From positions 1 to 30,793 of the forward strand of contig SVSF01000009.1 in assembly GCA_015064425.1 (NCBI GenBank): 30,793 nucleotides of DNA, written 5' to 3'. Positions 24,487-30,793 of this stretch are shown piece by piece. Under the pieces are notes generated by a model. That model saw only the letters and a list, made by a program, of their open reading frames with translations. It had not been told where the DNA came from and made no database searches. The DNA is from Oscillospiraceae bacterium (lineage in GTDB: Bacteria > Bacillota_A > Clostridia > Oscillospirales > CAG-272). A program made the translations under genes and the position numbers. Every line of letters starts with the position of its first letter. The first letter of the stretch is position 1.

Positions 24487-25059
24487 ATGCGTCAGGTTAC
24501 CGAAGCAACACGTAACAAGCTTATTGCCGCTGCCGTAGAGGAACTGCGTGAGCACGGCGTAAGAGATTTTTCTATAAGGCGCGTAGCGGAGGCGTGCGGT
24601 CTTTCCCCCGGGGCTCCGTATAAACACTTTGACGGCAAGGATCACCTTATACTTGAAGTTTTGAAGTATATGAACGGAAAGTGGCATGAGATACACCGCA
24701 GTATCAGCTGTGATGACAGTCTCAGCTTAAGAGAGAAGCTTACTGAGGTCAGTGTTGCGTATATAGTTTTTTTGTGTAAAAATACGGAATTTCAGACTAT
24801 ACTTATGATGAACGATAACTCTATGTCCCGCGAGCATATTACGGAAAAAGCAAAGATGAGCGAGATGACGAGAGAACTTATACACAGTTACTGCGTATCG
24901 GTAAATATGAGCCCCGAAGATGAAAAAAGAAAGACTTATGCAGTACGTTCTTTTATTTACGGAGCGGCTCTTATGATAAGTTCGGGAAATCTTCCGTTTG
25001 ACGAAAGTTCGCTTGATATGGCAAGAAAGTGTATTTCAAGAGAATTTGACATAAGGTAA
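24487..25059 (+). CDS. TetR/AcrR family transcriptional regulator
   Basis: 190 residues. The N-terminal HTH (about 5-55) has the family pattern RNKLIAAAVEELREHG, FSIRRVAEACGLSPGAPYKHF and KDHLILEVL. The C-terminal helical ligand domain is unremarkable and Met-rich (LMMNDNSMSREH). Such proteins repress nearby genes until a small molecule binds. AAGGAG lies 8 bases before the ATG and the gene is 19 bases after apeB, followed by a shared terminator. Being last in the cluster, it may control the cluster or a distant target; I see no clear operator dyad. Confidence 0.9.
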   Translation: MRQVTEATRNKLIAAAVEELREHGVRDFSIRRVAEACGLSPGAPYKHFDGKDHLILEVLKYMNGKWHEIHRSISCDDSLSLREKLTEVSVAYIVFLCKNTEFQTILMMNDNSMSREHITEKAKMSEMTRELIHSYCVSVNMSPEDEKRKTYAVRSFIYGAALMISSGNLPFDESSLDMARKCISREFDIR

Positions 25060-25087
25060 AAACAGAGGCTGAACTCAGCCTCTGTTT
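25058..25087. terminator. Bidirectional terminator between the TetR and rpe genes
   Basis: AAACAGAGGCTG (25060-25071) pairs perfectly with CAGCCTCTGTTT (25076-25087) around AACT. The minus-strand side has five T; the plus-strand tail is TTTGATTTTTATTT. It serves both converging genes. Confidence 0.88.
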
Positions 25088-25092
25088 GATTT

Positions 25093-25749
25093 TTATTTAC
25101 TTCCGGCTTCCTTGAAAGCCTTTACCGCAGCGGCAATATCCTTTGCTCTGAATATAGCGCTTCCCGCAACGATAACGTTTGCACCTGCTTCAATAGCAAT
25201 GTGAACGTTTTCGGGAGTGATTCCCCCGTCTACTTCAAGGTCGATATCTTTTCCGGTCTTGTCGATAAGCTCACGTACGCCCTTGATGCTCTTGACAGTG
25301 TCCATAATAAAGGACTGACCGCCGAAGCCGGGCTCAACCGTCATTATAAGAACCATGTCAAGCTTTTCCATAAAGGGCTCAAGAACGCGATAATCTGTTT
25401 TGGGCTTGATAGACACGGAAGCCTTGCAGCCTAATGAGTGTATGTAGTCTATAAGGTCTTCGGGATCTTCAACTGCTTCGTAATGGAATGTGATTATGTC
25501 GGAACCCGCTTTTACAAAAGCTTCCGCATATTTCTTGGGATCGCTTATCATCAGATGGGTATCAAATACCAGCTTTGAATGGGGGCGAGCACTCTTTATA
25601 ATATCCGGACCAAGGGAAAGGTTGGGGACAAAGTGTCCGTCCATAACGTCGATATGCAGATATTCAACACCTGCATCCTCTACCTTTTTTACCTCTTCTT
25701 TGATCTGAGAGAAGTCGCAGGCAAAAAGGGAAGGAGAAATTTTTATCAT
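25093..25749 (-). CDS. rpe: Ribulose-phosphate 3-epimerase
   Basis: 218 residues, the usual size. Typical TIM-barrel blocks: ISPSLFACDFSQI, HIDVMDGHFVPNLSLGP (metal His/Asp), DTHLMI, MTVEPGFGGQSF and the phosphate-binding EVDGGITPEN plus VAGSAIF. It interconverts ribulose 5-phosphate and xylulose 5-phosphate in the pentose phosphate pathway in the cytoplasm. The ATG is preceded by GGAGG with 9-base spacing. The 278-base region upstream of it holds a structured element; on the minus strand, part of it would form a hairpin followed by T6 at 25805-25851, so an attenuator in the rpe leader is possible. Confidence 0.96.
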   Translation of the reverse strand: MIKISPSLFACDFSQIKEEVKKVEDAGVEYLHIDVMDGHFVPNLSLGPDIIKSARPHSKLVFDTHLMISDPKKYAEAFVKAGSDIITFHYEAVEDPEDLIDYIHSLGCKASVSIKPKTDYRVLEPFMEKLDMVLIMTVEPGFGGQSFIMDTVKSIKGVRELIDKTGKDIDLEVDGGITPENVHIAIEAGANVIVAGSAIFRAKDIAAAVKAFKEAGSK

Positions 25750-25807
25750 TTTTCATTACCTCCATAATATATATTTTTTTGTTTTTTATTTCGTGATTTT
25801 TTTTAAA

Positions 25808-26038
25808 AAACATCTTGCCGGAGCATTTGCTCCATTTTTTATGTAAGATGTATGACCACTTGCTCCGTGGCAAAGCTTCTGAAATTCCATATGATACTAT
25901 CAGACAGGAACGGCGCCTGTCGGCGGGAACAACTCTCTTTGGGATGTCAAAAGCAAAAGAAGTTAAGAATAGGGGAGAGCGATCCCGCTTTATATAGGAG
26001 GAGCAGTGAAAGATCTGCTTCTCCGTTTTATTTTTTTC
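25808..26038 (+). ncRNA. Candidate structured small RNA, unidentified
   Basis: The gap between rpe and ispF is rich in stems and ends in a plus-strand terminator (25997-26037), although no plus-strand gene lies there. Stems in order: ACATCTT (25810-25816)/AAGATGT (25845-25851) around GGAGCA/TGCTCC (25820-25833); CCAC/GTGG (25856-25870); GACAGG/CCTGTC (25903-25921); and a long arm GCGGGA (25923-25928)/TCCCGC (25983-25988) continued by CTCTCTTT/GGGGAGAG. Short frames (for example 25815-25997) have no ribosome site. I cannot match it to a riboswitch, T-box, tmRNA, RNase P or SRP RNA; a divergent 6S RNA is possible. No convincing plus-strand promoter is visible, and the opposite strand cannot be ruled out. 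Confidence 0.55.
25997..26037 (+). terminator. Plus-strand terminator closing the candidate RNA
   Basis: GGAGGAGCAG (25997-26006) pairs with CTGCTTCTCC (26015-26024), 10 bp with one G-U, around an 8-base loop; GTTTTATTTTTTT follows. On the minus strand the hairpin is followed by TATATAAAG, so it does not serve ispF. Its T run overlaps the last codons of ispF. Confidence 0.82.
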
Positions 26039-26510
26039 GAATCAGACATACCGCGTGGGCAGCTATAGCCTCTCCGCTTCCCGTGAAGCCGAGCCCCTCT
26101 TCGGTGGTTGCTTTAACGTTTACGAGCTCTGTATTGCAACCGTAAGCCGCAGCAATATTTCTTTTCATGATCTCTGTAAAAGGAGAAAGCTTCGGGCGCT
26201 GAGCAATTATCGTTGCATCGATATTTCCTATGGCAAAGCCTTTTTCGTCCATTATAGCACGGGTCTTTTCCGCAAGACGGATACTGTCTGCCCCGAGATA
26301 AGAGTCGTCGTTATCGGGGAAAAGTTTCCCGATATCTCCCATGCCGAGAGCGCCGAGAACCGCATCCATTACTGCATGTACGAGGACGTCGGCATCAGAG
26401 TGTCCGAGGAGTCCCTTTTCATAAGGGATCTCTACACCACCGAGTATAAGCTTACGGTCTTCGGTAAGGCGGTGTACGTCGTATCCGTGACCTATCTTAA
26501 ATTCGCTCAC
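26028..26510 (-). CDS. ispF: 2-C-methyl-D-erythritol 2,4-cyclodiphosphate synthase
   Basis: 160 residues, normal length. Metal ligands Asp11 and His13 (GYDVHRL) and His45 (ADVLVHAV), plus the conserved [15 protein letters not shown] and [10 protein letters not shown] blocks. It closes the cyclic diphosphate ring in the MEP isoprenoid pathway. The start is GTG at 26508-26510, which overlaps the ispD stop codon by 4 bases (GTGA), so ispD and ispF are translationally coupled. No minus-strand terminator is visible after the stop. Confidence 0.96.
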   Translation of the reverse strand: MSEFKIGHGYDVHRLTEDRKLILGGVEIPYEKGLLGHSDADVLVHAVMDAVLGALGMGDIGKLFPDNDDSYLGADSIRLAEKTRAIMDEKGFAIGNIDATIIAQRPKLSPFTEIMKRNIAAAYGCNTELVNVKATTEEGLGFTGSGEAIAAHAVCLIRKK

Positions 26511-27268
26511 GAGTTTTCATCCCTTTCTTTCAGTAAAAGCTCTGCAAGGAGAATATCTCTCTTTTCCGTTATTTTTATATTACTTCCGTCGGATTCCACA
26601 AGTTTTACGGCATATCCAATGCTTTCGGCAAGAGCGCAGTCGTCGGTAAAGCTCAGACTCTTCTGCTTTGCTGTATATGCAGCGGCGCGGTAGAGTTCGG
26701 TCTTGAATACCTGGGGAGTTTCCACAGCCCGCAAGAGCTCTCTGTCGGGCGTAGATTCAACAAATCCTTTGCCGTTGATCATCTTTACGGTATCGCTTAT
26801 CTTATGACAGGGAGCGGCGGCACCGACGGAGTATGCTTCCCTCACGGTTGCGGATATGAGCTCGGGCGTAATAAGGCATCTTGCGGCGTCGTGTATTGCA
26901 ACGTATTCCGATCTGTCGTCTATTCTTACAAAACCCTTGAGGGCGCTTTCGCCTCTGCTGTCTCCGCCCGGAGTAATGTGCTTTATTTTTTTGAATCTGT
27001 ATTTCGAGAGCATCTCTTTATAAAGAGGGTACTCTTCTTTTTTTGCAACGATAATTATCTCGTCTATAAGAGAACAGTTTTCAAAAGCCATAATGCTTCT
27101 GGCGATCACGGGCATACCCGCAAGATCCATAAACTGTTTGGTAATACCGGGGGTATTCATTCTTGTGCCGGAACCGCCTGCCAGAATGACGGCAGAAGTG
27201 AAGTGACGTTCTTTTTTTGATTCGACGACCGTTTTCAGCGCTCCGATAAGCTTTGTTTTTATACCCAT
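26507..27268 (-). CDS. ispD: 2-C-methyl-D-erythritol 4-phosphate cytidylyltransferase
   Basis: 253 residues; E. coli IspD has 236. The nucleotide-binding loop [12 protein letters not shown] (about 27-38), ITKQF, and the later blocks [13 protein letters not shown] and FTDDCALAE identify it. It makes CDP-methylerythritol from CTP in the MEP pathway. About 22 extra charged residues ([19 protein letters not shown]) precede the usual start; since AAAGGA sits 7 bases before this ATG and no better start lies inside, the extension is probably real. It is followed directly by ispF. Confidence 0.95.
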   Translation of the reverse strand: MGIKTKLIGALKTVVESKKERHFTSAVILAGGSGTRMNTPGITKQFMDLAGMPVIARSIMAFENCSLIDEIIIVAKKEEYPLYKEMLSKYRFKKIKHITPGGDSRGESALKGFVRIDDRSEYVAIHDAARCLITPELISATVREAYSVGAAAPCHKISDTVKMINGKGFVESTPDRELLRAVETPQVFKTELYRAAAYTAKQKSLSFTDDCALAESIGYAVKLVESDGSNIKITEKRDILLAELLLKERDENS

Positions 27269-27320
27269 GGTAACGTCCTTTCATAAATCGTTTCCGGAAA
27301 CATATAAAATCTCATTATGT

Positions 27321-27329
27321 ATTATAACA
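27321..27329 (-). promoter_or_regulatory. Extended -10 promoter element for ispD-ispF
   Basis: On the minus strand TGTTATAAT, an extended -10, lies about 52 bases before the ispD start. The -35 region is only T-rich (no clear hexamer), as is common for extended -10 promoters. Confidence 0.55.
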
Positions 27330-27418
27330 CAAATTCCAAAAAATTAAAGATGAAAAGTGTAATTTTTACTTTTGCGAAAGAAATTTTATTAAAATTATAA
27401 TAATATTATAAAAAGTAT

Positions 27419-27447
27419 TTGAAATTATATCGAAGTTGTGATAACAT
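27419..27447 (+). promoter_or_regulatory. Sigma-A promoter of cdaA-cdaR
   Basis: TTGAAA (27419-27424), 17 bases, TAACAT (27442-27447) with TGA in front. The leader to ATG 27485 is about 30 bases and carries the near-perfect ribosome site GGAGGTGAG. Confidence 0.75.
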
Positions 27448-27484
27448 TGTATAAGGAGTATCTTACGAATGCGGAGGTGAGGAT

Positions 27485-28366
27485 ATGGATGCTTTTTTAA
27501 ATGCGGCAAGTCAGGGTCTCTCTTTTATTATAGACCAGTTTAAATCACTCGGAATAAATGACGTTGTGGATATCGTTTGTGTTTCCGTACTTATCTATTT
27601 CGTTATAAAGTTTGCCAAGGATCGCAGAGCGGGAAAGCTTGCGGTAGGTATAGTAGTATTGGTCCTTCTTCAGATAATAAGCGATATATTCTCTCTTAAT
27701 TCTATGAAGTTCCTTATAGGTAATGTGTTCCAGGCGGGACTTGTTGCTATTATAATCGTGTTCCAGCCCGAGTTGAGAGCCGCTCTCGAAACCCTCGGTA
27801 AGGAGCCTTTAAAGACCTTTAAAAGCTTTGGAGACAAAAAAAGCAATCAGACAATGAATGAGATGATAGATGCCGTATCCGACGCTTGTGCCGAACTGTC
27901 TTCCGAAAGAACGGGAGCGATCATCGTTATAGAAAGAACAACAAAGCTTGGCGACATAATAAAGAGCGGCACGGTAATAAATGCCGAACCCACGCAGTTC
28001 CTCATAAGAAACATATTTTATGAGGGCGCACCCCTTCATGACGGAGCGGTGGTAATACGCGAGGGAAGAGTATATGCTGCGGGATGTTTCTTGCCTCTTA
28101 CCATGAATTCAGATATTACGAAAGATCTCGGAAGCCGCCACAGAGCATCTATCGGTATGAGTGAAAACTCGGATGCCATAGTTGTTGTCGTATCCGAGGA
28201 AACCGGAACTATATCTATAGCGACTGACGGGAATCTTGAAAGAGGTTATAACAGAACTACTCTCAAAAAGGAACTCGTTTCAAGACTGATCGAAGAAGAA
28301 ACGGGAAGCAAGTTCAAGAAGATAAAGAAAAATCACAGCGAAATATTCGGGAAATACGGCGAATAA
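27485..28366 (+). CDS. cdaA: Diadenylate cyclase CdaA (DacA)
   Basis: 293 residues. Three N-terminal membrane helices (about 25-43, 51-70 and 76-94) lead to a cytoplasmic DAC domain with DGA (186-188 in PLHDGAVVI) and RHR (218-220 in SRHRASIGMSE), the two catalytic motifs of cyclic di-AMP synthases. c-di-AMP controls potassium and osmolyte uptake and cell wall stability in Firmicutes. Promoter and strong ribosome site lie directly upstream. The CdaR gene follows after 49 bases, the usual arrangement; the glmM gene that normally comes third is not here. Confidence 0.96.
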   Translation: MDAFLNAASQGLSFIIDQFKSLGINDVVDIVCVSVLIYFVIKFAKDRRAGKLAVGIVVLVLLQIISDIFSLNSMKFLIGNVFQAGLVAIIIVFQPELRAALETLGKEPLKTFKSFGDKKSNQTMNEMIDAVSDACAELSSERTGAIIVIERTTKLGDIIKSGTVINAEPTQFLIRNIFYEGAPLHDGAVVIREGRVYAAGCFLPLTMNSDITKDLGSRHRASIGMSENSDAIVVVVSEETGTISIATDGNLERGYNRTTLKKELVSRLIEEETGSKFKKIKKNHSEIFGKYGE

Positions 28367-28380
28367 AAATTAAAGCGGAA

Positions 28381-28408
28381 AGGAGAAACGCGCTTATCTG
28401 CGTAAGCG
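28381..28408 (+). promoter_or_regulatory. Ribosome site of cdaR separated from its start by a hairpin
   Basis: AGGAG (28381-28385) is 30 bases before the cdaR ATG, too far for normal use. Between them CGCTTA (28391-28396) and TAAGCG (28403-28408) form a perfect 6-bp hairpin; when folded it brings the effective distance down to about 12 bases. No other ribosome site or in-frame ATG/GTG/TTG fits. Confidence 0.5.
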
Positions 28409-28415
28409 GTATGTT

Positions 28416-29675
28416 ATGGGAGAGAACGATAAGAGAGATAACGTAGCCAATCACGGCGACGTTAAAAAAGAAAGACGTATAAATTTCATACTTAAAGTGG
28501 TTTCTGTTTTCTGCGCGTTGGTTCTTTGGTTCTACGTTGCGGGAACTGACAACGAGAACTACAAAAAAGAAATAAGCTCGGTACCTGTGTCCATATTTAC
28601 CTCGAAGGAACTTTCTGTAATTCAGGGTGTCGGAGCTACTACAAACGTTACCGTATCGGGTAAAAAAGATGTAATAAACAATATTACCTCCGAGAATATA
28701 ACGGCATACGTGGATCTTTCCGACATAAGTACGGCGGGAAGATATACCAGAACCATTGACGTAACTGTATCGGGAATAGAGGGCGTATCCATAGTTTCAA
28801 AGACTCCCGACAACCTTTCGGTATATCTTGACAAGACCACTTCCGTAAGTGTGCCCGTTGAAGCAAGAGTATATGGATATATGCTCAATGACGGATACGA
28901 GATAGGTGAGATAAAGACCGGAATTACAGAGGTGAACGTGTCCGGTCCCGAAGCAGAACTTCTGGGCATCAGCCGAGCTCTTGCGGTAGTGGAATTTGAA
29001 GGGGATTATCTCACAAGATCTACCAACGTATCCGCTGAACTCAAGCTTGTAGATAGCGACGGAAACGTTATAAGCGGTTCATACGTAAGTATGCACGGTG
29101 AAAAATACGTTGACGTATCCATTCCCGTATATCTTACAAAGACCGTTCCTCTTTCGGTTGAATACAAATACGGATTCTTTAATGAAGAGAATACTAACGT
29201 GATACTTGAGCCGTCTTCCGTGAGCATACGCGGAAAGGCTGAGGCTGTTGAATCTATCAACAGTGTAAATATTGCAACTATAGACGAAAAGAAGGTAAAA
29301 AATAACACTTCTATATCTGAAGAACTGGTACTTCCTCACGGCGTAAGTTGTACCGACGGTACAGAAACCGTCAAAATAAGAGTGGAGTATAAGGGAGTCG
29401 CTACCAAGCCGGTCCTTGCTTCCAATTATAACTTGATAAATCCCAAGGCATACGATTGCGAGATAGTAACGGATTACGTTGCAGTGTTGCTCTGCGGACC
29501 CGATGCTATGCTCGACAGTATCAATGCATCGGATATCATAATAAACGTAGATCTGAGCTCGGTGGCAAATCCATCGGACACTAAGCCTATACCCGTGACA
29601 GTGACGCTTCCCGAATCCGTGTCATATGCGGTGTATGAACTTGGCTCCTATAGCGTTAACGTTCAGTTTAACTGA
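28416..29675 (+). CDS. cdaR: CdaR, YbbR-domain regulator of CdaA
   Basis: 419 residues. A cytoplasmic charged head, one membrane helix (about 25-42, VVSVFCALVLWFYVAG) and about four extracellular YbbR repeats, each with the VTVSG-type pattern (for example TNVTVSGKKDVI, RTIDVTVSGIEGV, TEVNVSGPEAELL, VSIRGKAEAV). CdaR binds CdaA in the membrane and tunes c-di-AMP output. The start codon is uncertain: ATG 28416 has no close ribosome site, and a CTG at 28398 is the only alternative with suitable spacing. No terminator is visible after the stop. Confidence 0.92.
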   Translation: MGENDKRDNVANHGDVKKERRINFILKVVSVFCALVLWFYVAGTDNENYKKEISSVPVSIFTSKELSVIQGVGATTNVTVSGKKDVINNITSENITAYVDLSDISTAGRYTRTIDVTVSGIEGVSIVSKTPDNLSVYLDKTTSVSVPVEARVYGYMLNDGYEIGEIKTGITEVNVSGPEAELLGISRALAVVEFEGDYLTRSTNVSAELKLVDSDGNVISGSYVSMHGEKYVDVSIPVYLTKTVPLSVEYKYGFFNEENTNVILEPSSVSIRGKAEAVESINSVNIATIDEKKVKNNTSISEELVLPHGVSCTDGTETVKIRVEYKGVATKPVLASNYNLINPKAYDCEIVTDYVAVLLCGPDAMLDSINASDIIINVDLSSVANPSDTKPIPVTVTLPESVSYAVYELGSYSVNVQFN

Positions 29676-29952
29676 TCTTTGAGCGTGTACGGACAAAATA
29701 TCTTATTACGGCAATTGTCATTCGGCACATACTTTGCCCTTATGACGTTTTACCGCCCGCGGTCTGCCCGATTTTAAGCTCTGTCGGCAAAGATGCCGCG
29801 AGCTCTGTACCTTTTTGCTTTTTGAGAAAAACGGCGTCATGTGTTTGCTTTAAAAAATACATGGCGCTTAAACCGCTTTCGCAGGCACTCAAAGGGCTTG
29901 CCTTTTGGCACTTTAAGACGTAACTAATTAAAGAAAAGAGATATATTTGATC
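29676..29952 (+). other. Structured 277-base gap between cdaR and recJ
   Basis: No gene with a start codon and ribosome site lies here. There are three hairpins: CGGCA-AAGA-TGCCG (29785-29798), GCGTCATGT/ACATGGCGC (29834-29842 with 29859-29867, one G-U) and CAAAGGGC/GCCTTTTG (29890-29907), plus a direct repeat AGCTCTGT (29777 and 29801). One plus-strand frame stays open for about 84 codons up to TAA near 29924 but has no ATG near its beginning. It could be a structured leader, a small RNA, a dispersed repeat or gene debris. No consensus promoter for recJ is visible. Confidence 0.5.
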
Positions 29953-30793
29953 ATGAACGAGAAAAAGAAGTGGCTCGTGTCAGACGTAAGGACAGCTCAT
30001 TCCGAGGATGTCAAACGTCTTTCAAGCGGGCTCTCCGTTTCTGCGATCACAGCGTCGGTACTCTTCAACAGAAAGCTTGAAACTGTTGAAGAGGCTTTGC
30101 GCTTCATACGCAAGGAGACTGTGCTTCTTCACGACCCATATCTTATGAAAGATATGGATAAGGCGGTGGAGAGGGTCCTTCTCGCTTTGCAAAAAAAAGA
30201 AAAGATCGTAATTTACGGAGACTATGACGTAGACGGAGTTACCTCTGTCAGCACCCTTTACCTCTATTTGAAAAGCAAAGGAGCGGATATAGACTACTAT
30301 ATTCCGAACAGAAATGGGGAAGGCTATGGTATCAATCTTGCAGCTCTTGACAGCCTTGCGGCGAAGGGGACTGCATTGCTTATAACCGTTGATACGGGCA
30401 TTACCGCTCTTGCGGAAACGGATTATGCCACATCCATAGGTATGGATGTTATTGTGACGGATCATCATGAGTGTCCTCCCGTACTTCCTGCAGCAACAGC
30501 TGTTGTAAATCCCAAACGCCCCGACTGCCCGTATCCTTTTAAGGAACTTGCGGGAGTAGGTGTGGTTTTTAAGCTTGTATGCGCTATAGAGTGCAGCCTT
30601 TGGAGAGAAAACGGCAATAGCGATCACGGTTACATATACGGAATATGTAAGGAATATGCCGATCTTGTGGCTATCGGAACAATATCCGACGTTATGCCTT
30701 TAGTGGACGAAAACAGACTTATCGTAAGCATGGGACTTCACGCTATGGATGATACCAAACGCCCGGGTTTGGGTGTGCTTCTCGATATGGTAG
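29953..30793 (+). CDS. recJ: Single-stranded-DNA-specific exonuclease RecJ, N-terminal part (3' end outside window)
   Basis: 280 codons are present and the frame is open to the window's end. The order is typical of RecJ: LHDPYLMKDMDKAVERV, then motif I YGDYDVDGVTS, TVDTGI, the DHH motif VTDHHE, NPKRPDCPYPFKELAGVGV and ISDVMPLVDENR. RecJ is a Mn/Mg-dependent 5'-3' exonuclease in recombination and mismatch repair. The start ATG 29953 has only AAGAG upstream at long spacing; TTG 29947 is a possible alternative. It follows cdaR in the same direction, so read-through from that operon is possible. Confidence 0.93.
   Translation, partial: MNEKKKWLVSDVRTAHSEDVKRLSSGLSVSAITASVLFNRKLETVEEALRFIRKETVLLHDPYLMKDMDKAVERVLLALQKKEKIVIYGDYDVDGVTSVSTLYLYLKSKGADIDYYIPNRNGEGYGINLAALDSLAAKGTALLITVDTGITALAETDYATSIGMDVIVTDHHECPPVLPAATAVVNPKRPDCPYPFKELAGVGVVFKLVCAIECSLWRENGNSDHGYIYGICKEYADLVAIGTISDVMPLVDENRLIVSMGLHAMDDTKRPGLGVLLDMV

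Noticed and set aside
25815..25997. Small plus-strand frame of 60 codons between rpe and ispF
   Set aside because: No ribosome site, and the same bases form stems of a probable RNA; composition does not look like a protein.
29676..29952. A real protein gene in the open frame before recJ
   Set aside because: The frame is open for about 84 codons but has no ATG, GTG or TTG with a ribosome site near its beginning and no domain I recognise; coding cannot be supported from sequence alone.

Overview
The window reads as a chromosomal segment of a low-to-moderate GC Firmicute, most likely a gut-type member of the Clostridia (Oscillospiraceae-like). The signs are strong AGGAGG-type ribosome sites, many consensus sigma-A promoters (TTGACA/TTGAAA, 17 bp, TATAAT, often with an extended TGn), occasional TTG and GTG starts, a PrsA-like foldase lipoprotein, CdaA/CdaR c-di-AMP genes and PhoB/PhoR-type signalling pairs, with no outer-membrane genes. 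This taxonomic reading is inference. I see no rRNA, tRNA, CRISPR array, phage or transposase gene.

Layout. 1-638 is the 3' end of an unrecognised, probably exported protein; a shared hairpin separates it from a convergent PlsC-type acyltransferase with a zinc ribbon (693-1997, minus). 2239-6360 holds three carbohydrate genes, each with its own promoter and terminator: a GH4 alpha-galactosidase, a clan-A (GH5-like) glycosidase and a CE2/SGNH esterase. None has a signal peptide; together they would suit intracellular breakdown of acetylated galactomannan oligosaccharides. The esterase has a broken or recoded 5' end. 6504-10952 carries a membrane-anchored HtrA protease and a response regulator-histidine kinase-pgeF operon with a hairpin at the very start of its transcript. 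11072-17278 is a probable six-gene operon: Gld-type ABC ATPase, ABC-2 permease, GldG-like protein, DUF4340 protein, parvulin lipoprotein and a short Sfp-type phosphopantetheinyl transferase.

17397-21769 is all on the minus strand: an XRE/TPR regulator with a palindrome at its start site, a GC-rich palindromic repeat region, and a second two-component operon (regulator, kinase, membrane PDZ protein) with an intrinsic terminator between regulator and kinase. 22031-25059 (plus) is ychF, an M18 aminopeptidase and a TetR regulator. 25093-27268 (minus) is rpe, then ispF and ispD. Between rpe and ispF lies a structured stretch ending in a plus-strand terminator, a candidate undescribed small RNA. 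27485-29675 is cdaA-cdaR, followed by a 277-base structured gap and the 5' part of recJ.

The best leads for something undescribed are the candidate RNA at 25808-26038, the Gld/foldase/PPTase operon, the terminator inside the second two-component operon, the frame break in the esterase gene, and the structured gap before recJ. Everything here comes from reading the sequence; no database search was possible.
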